In this document: positions 45,681-54,839 of the stretch, piece after piece
How positions within the stretch are numbered: the first letter of the stretch is position 1
Layout: each line of letters begins with the position of its first letter
From: Candidatus Loosdrechtia aerotolerans
GTDB taxonomy: Bacteria; Planctomycetota; Brocadiia; Brocadiales; Brocadiaceae
Assembly (NCBI GenBank): GCA_021646405.1
Contig: SOER01000005.1
Coordinates: 82,305 to 146,304, forward strand
Direction of reading: 5' to 3'
DNA length: 64,000 nucleotides
The notes under the pieces: model-generated
What the model saw: only the letters and a program-made list of their open reading frames with translations
What the model was told of the DNA's origin: nothing
Databases searched by the model: none
Translations under genes and position numbers: made by a program

Positions 45681-46961
45681 TTATGTGTTATCTTGAGAAT
45701 TTATCCATGTATTAAGGACTGCTTCTTCCCTTGTTCGCGACATCTCAAACATTGTTTTTCTGTATTTTAAAAGGAGATGAAACGGATAAATTACATAGTA
45801 AAAGTAGAGCATCTTAGCAGTTAGGGGAATTGAATATTTTTTAGAAATAATTTCTGGGTTAGGGAATGTACCTCTCAGCAAGATCTTTATCTTTTCTTGA
45901 AACGTATGAGCTACCCGTGATCGAATTAATGTGTTAGGAATAATAGTAAGAGCATCTTCTTTGTTAAGGAGTCTCTTTTTAATAAGCTGTACTAATTCAT
46001 GGTCTAAATCCTCTGATCTAAATCTCCAAAGGATGTTATGAAAAATGTCATCGTGCTCACCCATAATTTCCTTTACAATAAAAAGAGTAGTATACATAAG
46101 GGTATCTATACCGTATTGTTCTGCCTTACCCTTAAGCCTTACCCAATCGATCTCATGTCTATAGTATTTGAGGGTTTGAAAAATATCGCACATCTGTATA
46201 AGCGCACCCTTGCTCGTAAAACCTCTATTTTGACTTATAAAACGGTGTTTAAAGAAATGGAGGCAAAGGTGAATTATCAAGTCGTCCGGGCAGAGTATAA
46301 ACGCTTTATTACTACAGAATTCTAAGGTCTTAACACCTTCCCACCACTCTTCAATGATATCAGTATCAACAATACGGATTCGGGACATATGTGTCTTCTT
46401 TGCTATGTGCCAGTGAATTTCAACCGGGATATTTGTTTCCGGATGAATATAACTTATATGCTGGTGATTCTCCCGATACCATTCTGGTGGCATATTACCG
46501 TGGAAATAGTAACCTAATCCGGACATTATTTTTTCTGCATGAGAGAGGTCTTCTTGTTTAACCAGGAGGTCAATGTCACTCATTTGCCGTAAGCCAATAT
46601 CATCATAAACAATTTTAGCTAAAGCTGCGCCCTTTAGAACGATAACTTTCACGCCTTTATCATAAAATGCCTCTAAACTCCTCTTTAGTTCCGCATAAAG
46701 GTACATATTTCTCGCTAAATTTCCCTGATAGGCGGTTCTCAACTGAGCCATGACCTCTTGAGGAACATAATAATTCTTACTGATATGCTTTAAGTTATGA
46801 TACAGTAATGGTGCGATACCATGCCAAAAAGCAGACGCTAGAACCTCTTCCCAGTTCAATGAAAGGCTCATGATATCTTTGACCTCATTCAGTGTGTCCT
46901 CAGGCATCCCGTTCTGAGCACAATATAACAAAAGCCTATTTTCATGAGAAATATCCATCAT
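45681..46961 (-). CDS. Nucleotidyltransferase family protein (RiPP-cluster associated)
   Basis: 426 residues. The nucleotidyltransferase core is visible: VLKGAALAKIVYDD and then QMSDIDLLV (the D-x-D of the metal site). The large helical C-terminal part matches PF14907-type proteins found in lasso peptide and polysaccharide clusters. Its chemical role there is not known. It is the last gene of the minus-strand cluster that starts with the precursor at 50286. Confidence 0.85.
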   Translation of the reverse strand: MMDISHENRLLLYCAQNGMPEDTLNEVKDIMSLSLNWEEVLASAFWHGIAPLLYHNLKHISKNYYVPQEVMAQLRTAYQGNLARNMYLYAELKRSLEAFYDKGVKVIVLKGAALAKIVYDDIGLRQMSDIDLLVKQEDLSHAEKIMSGLGYYFHGNMPPEWYRENHQHISYIHPETNIPVEIHWHIAKKTHMSRIRIVDTDIIEEWWEGVKTLEFCSNKAFILCPDDLIIHLCLHFFKHRFISQNRGFTSKGALIQMCDIFQTLKYYRHEIDWVRLKGKAEQYGIDTLMYTTLFIVKEIMGEHDDIFHNILWRFRSEDLDHELVQLIKKRLLNKEDALTIIPNTLIRSRVAHTFQEKIKILLRGTFPNPEIISKKYSIPLTAKMLYFYYVIYPFHLLLKYRKTMFEMSRTREEAVLNTWINSQDNT

Positions 46962-47056
46962 AAACCCTCAAAATGATCAAAATTTAACCACAGAGTATTT
47001 CTCTGTGTACTCAGCGATTCTCTATTTCTGTAAATGGTTTCTTATGAGCCACGGGC

Positions 47057-47527
47057 TCATTCATGTTCAGATGGAAAGCAATATGTCATCTGGTATATCT
47101 TTGTCATTTTTGTATTCTTTTCCAAAAAAATATTTCTGTCGTAAAGGAGCCATGCATGGCCATCAAGCTTCTTTTGCGCCTCACTATCAGATAACGTATT
47201 GTATTTCACTCCCAAACATATCTGCACATCCATCCCTATTTTACGCAAAAAATGATAGAGAACCAAGGTGCGTTTGAGGCAGATATTTTTGCTTGTCAAT
47301 GAATTACGGTTCAGGATATAGTCCGTAAACTTCACTATCTTATCTTTTAAATTCTCCCGTTCCATGTGCTGGTAAATCTTCAAATCCCGTGGTGTTAACA
47401 TTCTCATGAGCCTGGGAATGGAGAAGAGTCTGAACATAATAGGTAACGAGATAATCATGAGAAAAATTTGAGCGAAAAGCAAAAACTCCTTAAAGGAACG
47501 AAAATTTGCCCTAAATTTTTTTAGCAT
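47057..47527 (-). CDS. Lasso-type B2 protease (transglutaminase-like fold)
   Basis: 156 residues from the ATG at 47527; a TTG at 47551 would overlap the PqqD gene. Two hydrophobic segments come first. The catalytic cysteine lies in ICLKRTLVLYHFL (C91 in the longer frame) and the histidine in LDGHAWLLYD (H132); the usual aspartate is probably D138. The family (PF13471) removes the leader from lasso precursors after recognition by a PqqD-like B1 protein. Its B1 partner is encoded just upstream. Confidence 0.88.
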   Translation of the reverse strand: MLKKFRANFRSFKEFLLFAQIFLMIISLPIMFRLFSIPRLMRMLTPRDLKIYQHMERENLKDKIVKFTDYILNRNSLTSKNICLKRTLVLYHFLRKIGMDVQICLGVKYNTLSDSEAQKKLDGHAWLLYDRNIFLEKNTKMTKIYQMTYCFPSEHE

Positions 47528-47537
47528 GTGGGTCTGA

Positions 47538-47822
47538 TTACCTATCTTCAACCTTCACTAATTTTTCAAGAATAAGTTCATTCACAAGAGTGAGTACGCT
47601 CTCTTTGGCTTTTTCAGGTGTAATATCGAATTCTCCTGAGATTCTATTGCTTATCTCTTCAGGTGTAAGGCCGTCGTTCAGCATCTGCCAGATATACAGT
47701 CCTGTTTCATTCAAAGTGAAGTACATCTTCGTCCCCAGATGCAGAAGGACTGCCTCTTTGCCTTCTAACTCCGTAATAACTACTTCATGGTCAGGTGTTA
47801 CATGCTGGTTTAACTGGATCAT
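47538..47822 (-). CDS. PqqD-family precursor recognition protein
   Basis: 94 residues: a beta-stranded start (VVITELEGKEAVLLHLGTK), MYFTLNETGLYIWQML, then a helical bundle (LTPEEISNRISGEFDI). This is the RRE/PqqD fold that binds leader peptides and hands them to modifying enzymes. It lies directly before the B2 protease, the normal order of lasso B1-B2. Confidence 0.92.
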   Translation of the reverse strand: MIQLNQHVTPDHEVVITELEGKEAVLLHLGTKMYFTLNETGLYIWQMLNDGLTPEEISNRISGEFDITPEKAKESVLTLVNELILEKLVKVEDR

Positions 47823-48067
47823 CGGTTTCCTCCACTCATTTACAGTTTCGTAATCTCAAACAATTAGTCCCTTCTCCTCGAGAGGACTTATCATTACCCA
47901 CATCTTTAAAATACCATGAGACAGAGTTCAGGCCGCTTCTAAAGGAAGCGTTCAAACCGTTCAAACCGACTGACAAACTGTGTTTGTCAGTGTTTTCTCT
48001 TCCCTATCCTTGTGTGCATTCAACATTTTACAGTCCACAATCTATACTTTACAACACAGAGTTATCT

Positions 48068-49063
48068 CTACCAGACAAGGCTTGACCACGGATTTTCAGG
48101 GTAATTGCTGAGCCAGGCTACTTTCCTGAAATAATTTAAGCAATACCAGCATGGAAAGTAATCAGAATCTTTAAAGTTGCCCTTGTCGTGTAGCGCACAT
48201 TTATCTTTTTGAAACTTCCTGTTAATATGAATCAGACGACCATAAGCCTCAGAAAAACTCATCTCACTCAAATTGCCTGCTATATCATCGTTTCCTACAT
48301 CTTCTCCATGTCCTGATAAATTACAGCACATGGTAATATTACCCCTCCAATTGATGTTAATTTCCTGCATTTTTAACGGGGCACAGGGAAAGAGTTCGGT
48401 TGTATAATACCCCGGGGCCATACTTACAGGAATGGAAAAGGTTTTCTGAAGCTGACAGGTGATAATTTCTGTCTGCCTTCTGTCTACCGGCGAAATATCC
48501 ATATTTTCAAATACAATCCGGGGGGTTGAAATAAGATGACCAAACCTTATTCCCCGACTTCCCAGTTTCATTGCGAGCCCTGCTATTTCATATAATTCAC
48601 CCCGGTTGTGAGATGTAATGGCCGTATTGAAGGTGAAGGGAATACCTTTTATCACACAAATGCTTACGGCTTGCATCACCCTCCGGTACGAATCTCTGCC
48701 GCGAAGCCTGTCATGTGTCCCTTCTCTGGCACCATCCAGGCTAAAGGTAATCCCTGTAAGCTTATTACTGTGAGGGAGCAACTTCTCATAAATTCTGGTA
48801 AAATTCCAGCCGTTCGTAACAAAACCAAAGTCATATCCAGCTTCGGATACCATCGTGAGCAACTCTGTAAATCGGGGATGCAACGTTGGTTCTCCGCCGG
48901 TAAAAGAAATGTGATCAAAACCATGCTCTCTGGCATTCTGGAGAATCCTTTCGAAAATTTCTATGTTCAGGTCTCCGTCACCACTATGCCTCCTATCAAG
49001 GCAGTGATGACAGCTTAAATTACAGCGATTCGTAAGTTCTATTAACATTTCCCTGTGGTTCAT
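48068..49063 (-). CDS. Radical SAM protein with C-terminal SPASM-like cysteines
   Basis: 331 residues. The 4Fe-4S motif is CNLSCHHC (C14, C18, C21), followed by a FTGGEPTLHPRF glycine motif and an NTAITSHN strand. The C-terminal region holds further cysteines (PCAPL, MCCNLS, KDKCALH and FPCWYCLNY) that could bind extra clusters, as in SPASM proteins that modify peptides. The ATG overlaps the end of the kinase-like gene by four bases. It occupies the place a lasso cyclase would have. Confidence 0.9.
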   Translation of the reverse strand: MNHREMLIELTNRCNLSCHHCLDRRHSGDGDLNIEIFERILQNAREHGFDHISFTGGEPTLHPRFTELLTMVSEAGYDFGFVTNGWNFTRIYEKLLPHSNKLTGITFSLDGAREGTHDRLRGRDSYRRVMQAVSICVIKGIPFTFNTAITSHNRGELYEIAGLAMKLGSRGIRFGHLISTPRIVFENMDISPVDRRQTEIITCQLQKTFSIPVSMAPGYYTTELFPCAPLKMQEININWRGNITMCCNLSGHGEDVGNDDIAGNLSEMSFSEAYGRLIHINRKFQKDKCALHDKGNFKDSDYFPCWYCLNYFRKVAWLSNYPENPWSSLVW

Positions 49064-50070
49064 TCTTGCTTTGTCTTCATAACGATTTTGATATTGCCCA
49101 ATAGAAAATCTGAAATTTTCTCAGGTCTTTCATACAAATCACGCCCTGCAAGGAGTCCATAACTATATGATTGAGATACAAGCCGCTTCATAGCCTCCAA
49201 ATGTACATCCACCGCCTGGCTTTTAAAAAATAGCGATGCACTTTGTCTCATCAATTTGATGATGGCAGTTGTTTTATCTACGGGTATTAACCTACTCTCA
49301 GGTTGAGGAACTATTTGGGTGTAAATCAATACCTTTGGAATACAGCTCGACCGAAATCGGCCCGGGTAGACGGACTCTACATCTAAAAATCGTTTGGTAT
49401 GGTCTCCCGCTGCCGATTTCTTAAGATGAGGAGCTATTTCCGGAAATTGATGGATCAAGACAGGATCAAGATAAAAATGCCTCCGAAAGGACAGGACTTC
49501 TATCCCGTCTGCTGATGGTTTGACTAAAAGGGCATCGTCTGAGACGTAGTGCCAGCCCTGATGGACCAAACCAAGGGCAGTACTGGATTTGCCACTGCCT
49601 GATTCTCCCGGGAAAAGGTATCCTATCCCATCCCTGATAAGTGCGGCAGCATGAAGGTCATAGAAACCTAAGGGAGAAAGGAGATGGATAAGACCGATAA
49701 GGAAGAAGTTATGCTTTGCTAAAAGCGATTTTCCTTTAAAAGAATAATGAAGGGTTACAATCCCTATTCCCGCCTGGGGCTGTAGCTGGAAAAGGGATGA
49801 TCCGTCAGTGAGGTAAACAGAACCATTGGCCTCATAGATTGATAAGTCATAGCAGGAGAAAGGCCCCGATGCCGAATGCAGGATATCCAGGGGTGTATCA
49901 CTCGTGGTAAATTTCAACTCAATATGAATGGAATCAGCTATACCGCTTTGTTTAACAAAGGGCAAAGAAGAAAAGAGTGAATCAATTTCCTCCTCAACCC
50001 CTTGCCCTTTCCATCGGACATTAATGATTATTTCGTAGAAAGAATAGAAATTAGTCTCAGCTTTAATCAT
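49060..50070 (-). CDS. HPr kinase-like protein (RiPP-type serine kinase)
   Basis: 336 residues. The C-terminal half carries an HPrK-like fold: DLHAAALIRDGIGYLF, the P-loop GESGSGKSS (155-163) and SDDALLV. The N-terminal half has no PTS-type HPrK features. In paeninodin-type lasso clusters such kinases phosphorylate the precursor C-terminus. Its stop overlaps the radical SAM start. It follows the precursor gene by about 50 bases. Confidence 0.85.
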   Translation of the reverse strand: MIKAETNFYSFYEIIINVRWKGQGVEEEIDSLFSSLPFVKQSGIADSIHIELKFTTSDTPLDILHSASGPFSCYDLSIYEANGSVYLTDGSSLFQLQPQAGIGIVTLHYSFKGKSLLAKHNFFLIGLIHLLSPLGFYDLHAAALIRDGIGYLFPGESGSGKSSTALGLVHQGWHYVSDDALLVKPSADGIEVLSFRRHFYLDPVLIHQFPEIAPHLKKSAAGDHTKRFLDVESVYPGRFRSSCIPKVLIYTQIVPQPESRLIPVDKTTAIIKLMRQSASLFFKSQAVDVHLEAMKRLVSQSYSYGLLAGRDLYERPEKISDFLLGNIKIVMKTKQE

Positions 50071-50118
50071 CTCATCTTCCCATCCTCTTTTTTTATGAGT
50101 TCCCTTGTTATAACTACT

Positions 50119-50286
50119 TTAAAAGGTACCAAAGAATGAACCGGTAATCTTTGTTGCATCCCCGTGCTTCGTAAGCTTTGGCTCAATAAAGGTTAATTTG
50201 GGCTCTGCAAAAGGTTTTTTGGTTTGAGAAGTATCTAAGCCTTTACCTGTATGCTCTATTTGTTCTGCTGAAATTTTTTCTAACAT
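50119..50286 (-). CDS. Short RiPP precursor-like peptide
   Basis: 55 residues with AAGGGGAATG before the ATG. Residues 26-32 (FAEPKLT) and 33-39 (FIEPKLT) are a tandem heptad. From F33 the sequence fits the lasso leader rule Y-x2-P-x-L-x3-G-x5-T with F for Y: P36, L38, G42, T48. Only GSFFGTF follows. It is the first gene of the cluster, upstream of kinase, radical SAM, PqqD and B2 genes, exactly where a precursor belongs. The N-terminal 25 residues are rich in charged and polar residues, as in leaders. Confidence 0.7.
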   Translation of the reverse strand: MLEKISAEQIEHTGKGLDTSQTKKPFAEPKLTFIEPKLTKHGDATKITGSFFGTF

Positions 50287-50411
50287 TTTTCATTCCCCTT
50301 TCATCGTCTTTTAGTCATTTCAGGACCAACCACAGGGTACGCAGGGTATTTCCCTGCGCACCTTATGGCTTTATATAATCTGTGTTCATCGGTGTCCAAA
50401 ACATATTTCAA

Positions 50412-53162
50412 CTAAGGACGGAACCTGCCGAAGAAACTTCTTTTGTTAGTAATCCTGGATTTGGGTGTTGTTACGAGTTCTAGATCTTGAGAAGACAAGC
50501 TCGCCACTGTTTCAACTTTTTGCCCTGTTTCCTTAACCCCTAACACATCCACAACGAACCGAAACGACTTTTTCTTATTTAAGCAAATAATGAACTGAAC
50601 ATCTACGGATTCCCCCGGGCTCAGTACGCCATCGACATAATTATCCTTCTGTGGAACCGTCAACGATGCACCTACGCCGCCCGCTCCGCCATCGGCATTT
50701 TCTAACAAGTTTCCATTGGTCAATTCTAGAACCTTAATCACCAAATCAGAAAGTAAAAATGTGCTGTCGCTTTTGTTTGTCAGTTTTGCATCGAGAATGA
50801 ACTTCCCCCCTCCACAACCGAAGGTATCAGAAGTAGTCTCATGGTTTAATTCGTTAAAGGTAACGAGATCATTAATAATTTCCGGTCTTGGAGTCGGTGC
50901 TTCTCCAAGGACAATTTCTCCCAACGCCGACGTATCCTTATAATTATCTCCCGTTCCCTGCCAGACTACCAGCGCCTCACGGGGCCCCCCATTGTCATCG
51001 TCATTATAGCCCACGCTAAAGCCGATGGTTTTATCGGGCGCGGGAGTGATTCCCAGATTAGTCCATGGTATGGCTATTTCTATACTGTACCCACCAGGAA
51101 TTGTCGCCCAGCCATGCAACACCCCTCTTTTCAAATCTCTTATTATTTTAGTGCCAGTGGCATCGAGGCCATTATTATTCCACCCCTTGAGAAAATAGCG
51201 GTCGTGACTATCGTAGGTCGTCCCGCGATTATGGTCCCCATCAATAACAATCTCGACACTATCATCGTCATACAACGGACCAATCTTCTTTGATCGCGAG
51301 TCGTTGGAGAGGTTGTTATCCAGCGCCTTTACGCCCACATACAAGTAATAACTGTCCCAGAGTATCCCGAATTTTGCGGTGTTGTCTGTCGCCCCCAATA
51401 CTATCCTGCTTATATCGGTTACAATACCCCAGGCTGATTCGTCTAACTCCCCATCCACGGTCATTGGCGCACTGACATAAGGTACTGTATATTCCGGCGG
51501 ATTAACAATAGCGGTCATGGTATCACCGAAAGTAGAGATATCAGTAATTGAAATATCCGTAGGGTTGCCATTTTTCAGTCTGGAATCAGGTGTGGTGGTA
51601 TCAGTAAAACGGTCATTATTTCCTGAAAAAAAGAACATATTTGTATTCGCCTCAGATTCATTAGTATCCAACATACTGTATCTTAAGCTTCCTTCATTGG
51701 CCTCTTCTACATCCACACCTTTGTCATTTTCATCTGCATTAACGATATTAAAATTTGGCCATAGACTTGTTCTTCGCCTATCTATGTGATAAATCACCAG
51801 TCCACCATGTCCATAGTTGCCGGTGTATCCTAAAAAGCCCATATCATAACCACTAAACTGTCTATTCTCCAAAAGAAAATATTGATTTGCATCTGATGTG
51901 TTAATCCGAAAAACGGAGGCACTATTGCCATCTGATTTAGGAAAAGAAACCTGGCCTTGAAAGGAGATAGTATTTACTGTCCCCCATGAAAGATATTCTT
52001 TACTCCACGCAGATAACTGAGTTGGCGAGGACCCACTGTCTGCATCGGGTCGAGCACCCCACGAACCAGTACCCATTAAATCAAATGCTCCTACACCCAT
52101 CGAGTCTCCGTTGCTAAGGTCAGTGTCGTACAAATCCGGTAATGTAAACATCAGATGTCCCAGTTCATGTGCCATGACGCCAAAAGTAGCCAGATGGTTT
52201 CCATGCTTTTCACCGAACTGGGCATATAACTCTATAGTTTCGCCATCGACAACAGGAAATCCGACATTCCTCATATTCCATCTGTGTGCCCATATCGATG
52301 GTAAAATAGGCCCTTCGTACGCTGCCTCATATCCGGCCACAATAATTATGATTGAAAGTTCTGTTGGTTCAACAATATTGTTTCCATTTTCATCATATTG
52401 AGCATAATCGATATAGGGATCAGCAGCAAGGATAGCGTCTTTTGCGATCTGTTGATTCCTACTATCTGTATTGCCACCTGTATTTGGGTGCTTGCCATCT
52501 AATCGCAACCATCCAATAAAGCCATCGTTTGATGTGCCGTGAGATTCTATTGCAGGAGCAATTGTCACTGCTGAATAAGATGTTTTATTATAATAATCAG
52601 AGACGCTATCACTACTTCCAAAAAATCGTGGCTGTATTTCGTTTGCTGTATACGTAGCAGGTTCATTGGCATAGTCAACCCCTATGACCAGGAGATGCAT
52701 AGTACCACTTACCGCCTGTAAACTTTTTAATCCTCTTTCTGGCCCCTGTTGCAAACCTTCCAGGGAAAATTCGGTTCCGTTAGCTGAAGTTCTGGGTGGC
52801 CGCAGCCCCTTTGGAATATTAAGAGAAGCGGGGTCTGTCTCTCCCACAACCGCAGGGGAAATGCCATGTAAAGAAGAAGGACCATTCGTCCTTACTTTGG
52901 CTGCATGATTGGAGGATAGATAATATTCCCAATTGCCCGTTGCTGCATTCTTGTGAATTCCATATCCATCCCTTGTTTCAACCCAGTTATGCCATTCATC
53001 CCCACGCTGCCTTGCTTCAAAGGATAACCCTGAAGTTTGTTTTAGCTCAAAAAGACGATCACATGCTGGAACGGCATATGCCGCTAATGGACAAAGAATC
53101 GAGGAAAGCATAACAAATACGATGCAGCACCACAGTGATTTGAGACTAATTTTTTGACTCAT
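50412..53162 (-). CDS. M6-family metalloprotease with C-terminal domains
   Basis: 916 residues from the ATG at 53162, chosen for GGAGG just upstream and an immediate signal peptide. A pro-region precedes the M6 catalytic domain with HELGHLMFTLPDLYD (HExxH at about 332-336) and a following M-G-x-G-x-DLMGTG turn. From about residue 570 a CBM9/DOMON-like domain (DGELDESAWG) and a C-terminal Ig-like region follow. M6 enzymes are secreted. Its start lies inside the upstream gene. A worn copy of part of its C-terminal region lies upstream at 53663-54055. Confidence 0.9.
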   Translation of the reverse strand: MSQKISLKSLWCCIVFVMLSSILCPLAAYAVPACDRLFELKQTSGLSFEARQRGDEWHNWVETRDGYGIHKNAATGNWEYYLSSNHAAKVRTNGPSSLHGISPAVVGETDPASLNIPKGLRPPRTSANGTEFSLEGLQQGPERGLKSLQAVSGTMHLLVIGVDYANEPATYTANEIQPRFFGSSDSVSDYYNKTSYSAVTIAPAIESHGTSNDGFIGWLRLDGKHPNTGGNTDSRNQQIAKDAILAADPYIDYAQYDENGNNIVEPTELSIIIIVAGYEAAYEGPILPSIWAHRWNMRNVGFPVVDGETIELYAQFGEKHGNHLATFGVMAHELGHLMFTLPDLYDTDLSNGDSMGVGAFDLMGTGSWGARPDADSGSSPTQLSAWSKEYLSWGTVNTISFQGQVSFPKSDGNSASVFRINTSDANQYFLLENRQFSGYDMGFLGYTGNYGHGGLVIYHIDRRRTSLWPNFNIVNADENDKGVDVEEANEGSLRYSMLDTNESEANTNMFFFSGNNDRFTDTTTPDSRLKNGNPTDISITDISTFGDTMTAIVNPPEYTVPYVSAPMTVDGELDESAWGIVTDISRIVLGATDNTAKFGILWDSYYLYVGVKALDNNLSNDSRSKKIGPLYDDDSVEIVIDGDHNRGTTYDSHDRYFLKGWNNNGLDATGTKIIRDLKRGVLHGWATIPGGYSIEIAIPWTNLGITPAPDKTIGFSVGYNDDDNGGPREALVVWQGTGDNYKDTSALGEIVLGEAPTPRPEIINDLVTFNELNHETTSDTFGCGGGKFILDAKLTNKSDSTFLLSDLVIKVLELTNGNLLENADGGAGGVGASLTVPQKDNYVDGVLSPGESVDVQFIICLNKKKSFRFVVDVLGVKETGQKVETVASLSSQDLELVTTPKSRITNKRSFFGRFRP

Positions 53163-53670
53163 TGTCAATTTCCTCCACAAAAAATAAATACTGCCCCCAT
53201 TCATCTCCCGAAACACGAAGTACCACAGATACCTTCACTCCTACCTGAAAAAAAGAAGGAATGCCAATTTCCGAAAACACTTCAACCTCCTTTCCCAAAT
53301 ATCCAGGACCAAAGTTTCGATAATCTTTAAACGGTTCTGTCTTCTTTATTTGCATACTAAATTTTTGAATGCCTTTTTGAGCACACTTAATATCAGTAAT
53401 TATTCCATGCGCAATAAATCGATTGTCAACTACCGCTACAACCGACTTAATGCCTTTATTGTTGGAAATCGGTTTCTTTCTACTAGCATTTTTAACATCA
53501 ACAAAACTAGTAAACATAGTCCGTCGTTGCCAGTTTTGTCCTGACAATTGAAATTCATACCTCTGCAATGTCTTCGTTTCGGCTAGGCAAACATGACTGA
53601 TCTGCTGAATAGCAACAAACAACAGAAAAGCCCTGATGTAAAAGATTCGCCTGTCCATAAAGTTAATCAT
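53146..53670 (-). CDS. Small secreted protein, unknown function
   Basis: 174 residues with a signal peptide (hydrophobic 10-28, cut near CLAETK). The mature part is beta-rich (RYEFQLSGQNWQRRTMFTSF, then KVSVVLRVSGDEW). I do not recognise the family. Its stop lies within the start of the M6 protease, so they are coupled and may act together. Immediately upstream the DNA is a worn duplicate of the protease C-terminus. Confidence 0.65.
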   Translation of the reverse strand: MINFMDRRIFYIRAFLLFVAIQQISHVCLAETKTLQRYEFQLSGQNWQRRTMFTSFVDVKNASRKKPISNNKGIKSVVAVVDNRFIAHGIITDIKCAQKGIQKFSMQIKKTEPFKDYRNFGPGYLGKEVEVFSEIGIPSFFQVGVKVSVVLRVSGDEWGQYLFFVEEIDNESKN

Positions 53671-54055
53671 GGGTAACTATCTCCTCTGATATACGAAAAC
53701 CGGCATTTTCTAACAAGTTTCCATTGGTCAATTCTAGAACCTTAACCACCAAACCAGAAAGTGAAAATGCGTTGACGCTGTTATTTCTTAGTCTTGCATC
53801 GAGAATAAACTTCTCCACTCCACAACCGGAAGTATCAGAAGTAGTCTCATGGTTTAATTCGTTAAAGGTAACGAGGTCATTAATAATTTCCGGTCTTGGA
53901 GTTGGTGCATCTCCAGGGATAATCACATCCAATGCCGATGTATCCTTACAATTATTTCCTGTCCCCTCCCAGACTTATCAGCGCCTCACGTTTATCTCCA
54001 TTGTCATCGTCATTATAGCCTACGCTAAAGCCGATGGTTTTATCGGGCGACGGCT
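53663..54055 (-). pseudogene. Partial duplicate of the M6 protease C-terminal region
   Basis: Reads KTIGFSVGYNDDDNGDKREA (frame A), then DAPTPRPEIINDLVTFNELN and VVKVLELTNGNLLENAG (frame B), close to the M6 gene at 50690-51050. One or more frameshifts separate the parts. It is cut at the far end by the FRIS-type repeat at 54053. Confidence 0.8.
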
Positions 54056-54150
54056 CTTTAATTTTCAAATATTCAAAATACGATTTTTCCATTGGAATTT
54101 TGTATCTTGTAATTTGTTTTGTATTTTCGTGTTTCGAATTTCGCGTGTTA
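54053..54150. repeat. Dispersed repeat, FRIS-type, copy
   Basis: ttttccattggaattttgtatc and gtattttcgtgtttcgaatttcg match the element at 1125-1250. It caps the broken M6 duplicate. Between it and 54573 I see an isolated gagacgtattgcaatac repeat and a ggggacaccatgcttaat REP-like end at about 54483; no gene. Confidence 0.65.
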
Positions 54151-54572
54151 CCATAACGTAAAGAGACGTATTGCAATACATCCCTTCTGTCTCCACTTAA
54201 ATATCCTACACATCTTGGGCCTCCTCACCATGGAGGGTTTGTCTTTATCGTGCTGTTTTTATCGTGGTTTTGGAATTGAAGAAAATAGATAAGCAAATGA
54301 GGGATTCTCAAATTATATGCCAGTTGATACGAAAATCATAAAATACTTTTCAGCCCATTGACTATAAGTTGTTATAACCTAAGAATTTAAAATAGCTTAA
54401 CGGTATTTTCGCAGTAAAAATAAATTTACTCATATGGTGGAATAAGGGAAAAACATTCAAATGAAATCCGGAAATTCCGGGGACACCATGCTTAATTTTA
54501 GAGATTCTTATTTTTCTTTTGAATCACCTTGGGGCCAGGTTTCTGCTTATGGAATATTCTCCCAAGTAAATT

Positions 54573-54822
54573 TTGTACTTAACCCCGAAGGGGTGAAATG
54601 ATTATAGCAAAAGAATAAACCACAGACTAATAACCCCGAAGGGGTGACATTATGAAGCTGTGTTTTGACACCACCATTCCGGGTTAGCTGTTATTTTCAT
54701 TTTTTATTTACAAGTATGTCACCCCTTCGGGGTTTACAATTCTTCTGAGGTCTTTTGCTATAATCATGGCATCCCTTCGGGATTAAAAACAATTCAACAT
54801 AAAGAATCACTGTTGCATCAAG
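54573..54822. repeat. 390-bp dispersed repeat family, copy 2 (right part)
   Basis: Shares ccccgaaggggtgaaatg, the atgattatagcaaaag/cttttgctataatcat pair and the cccttcgggat tail with 63720-64000. It ends just beyond the ileS stop (54840), so it may act as, or sit beside, the ileS 3' end. Confidence 0.75.
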
Positions 54823-54839
54823 GATATGCAAAAACAGAT

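Noticed and set aside
45681..50286. Plain lasso peptide cluster
   Set aside because: There is no asparagine-synthetase-like cyclase, and the precursor tail is too short for a lasso ring.
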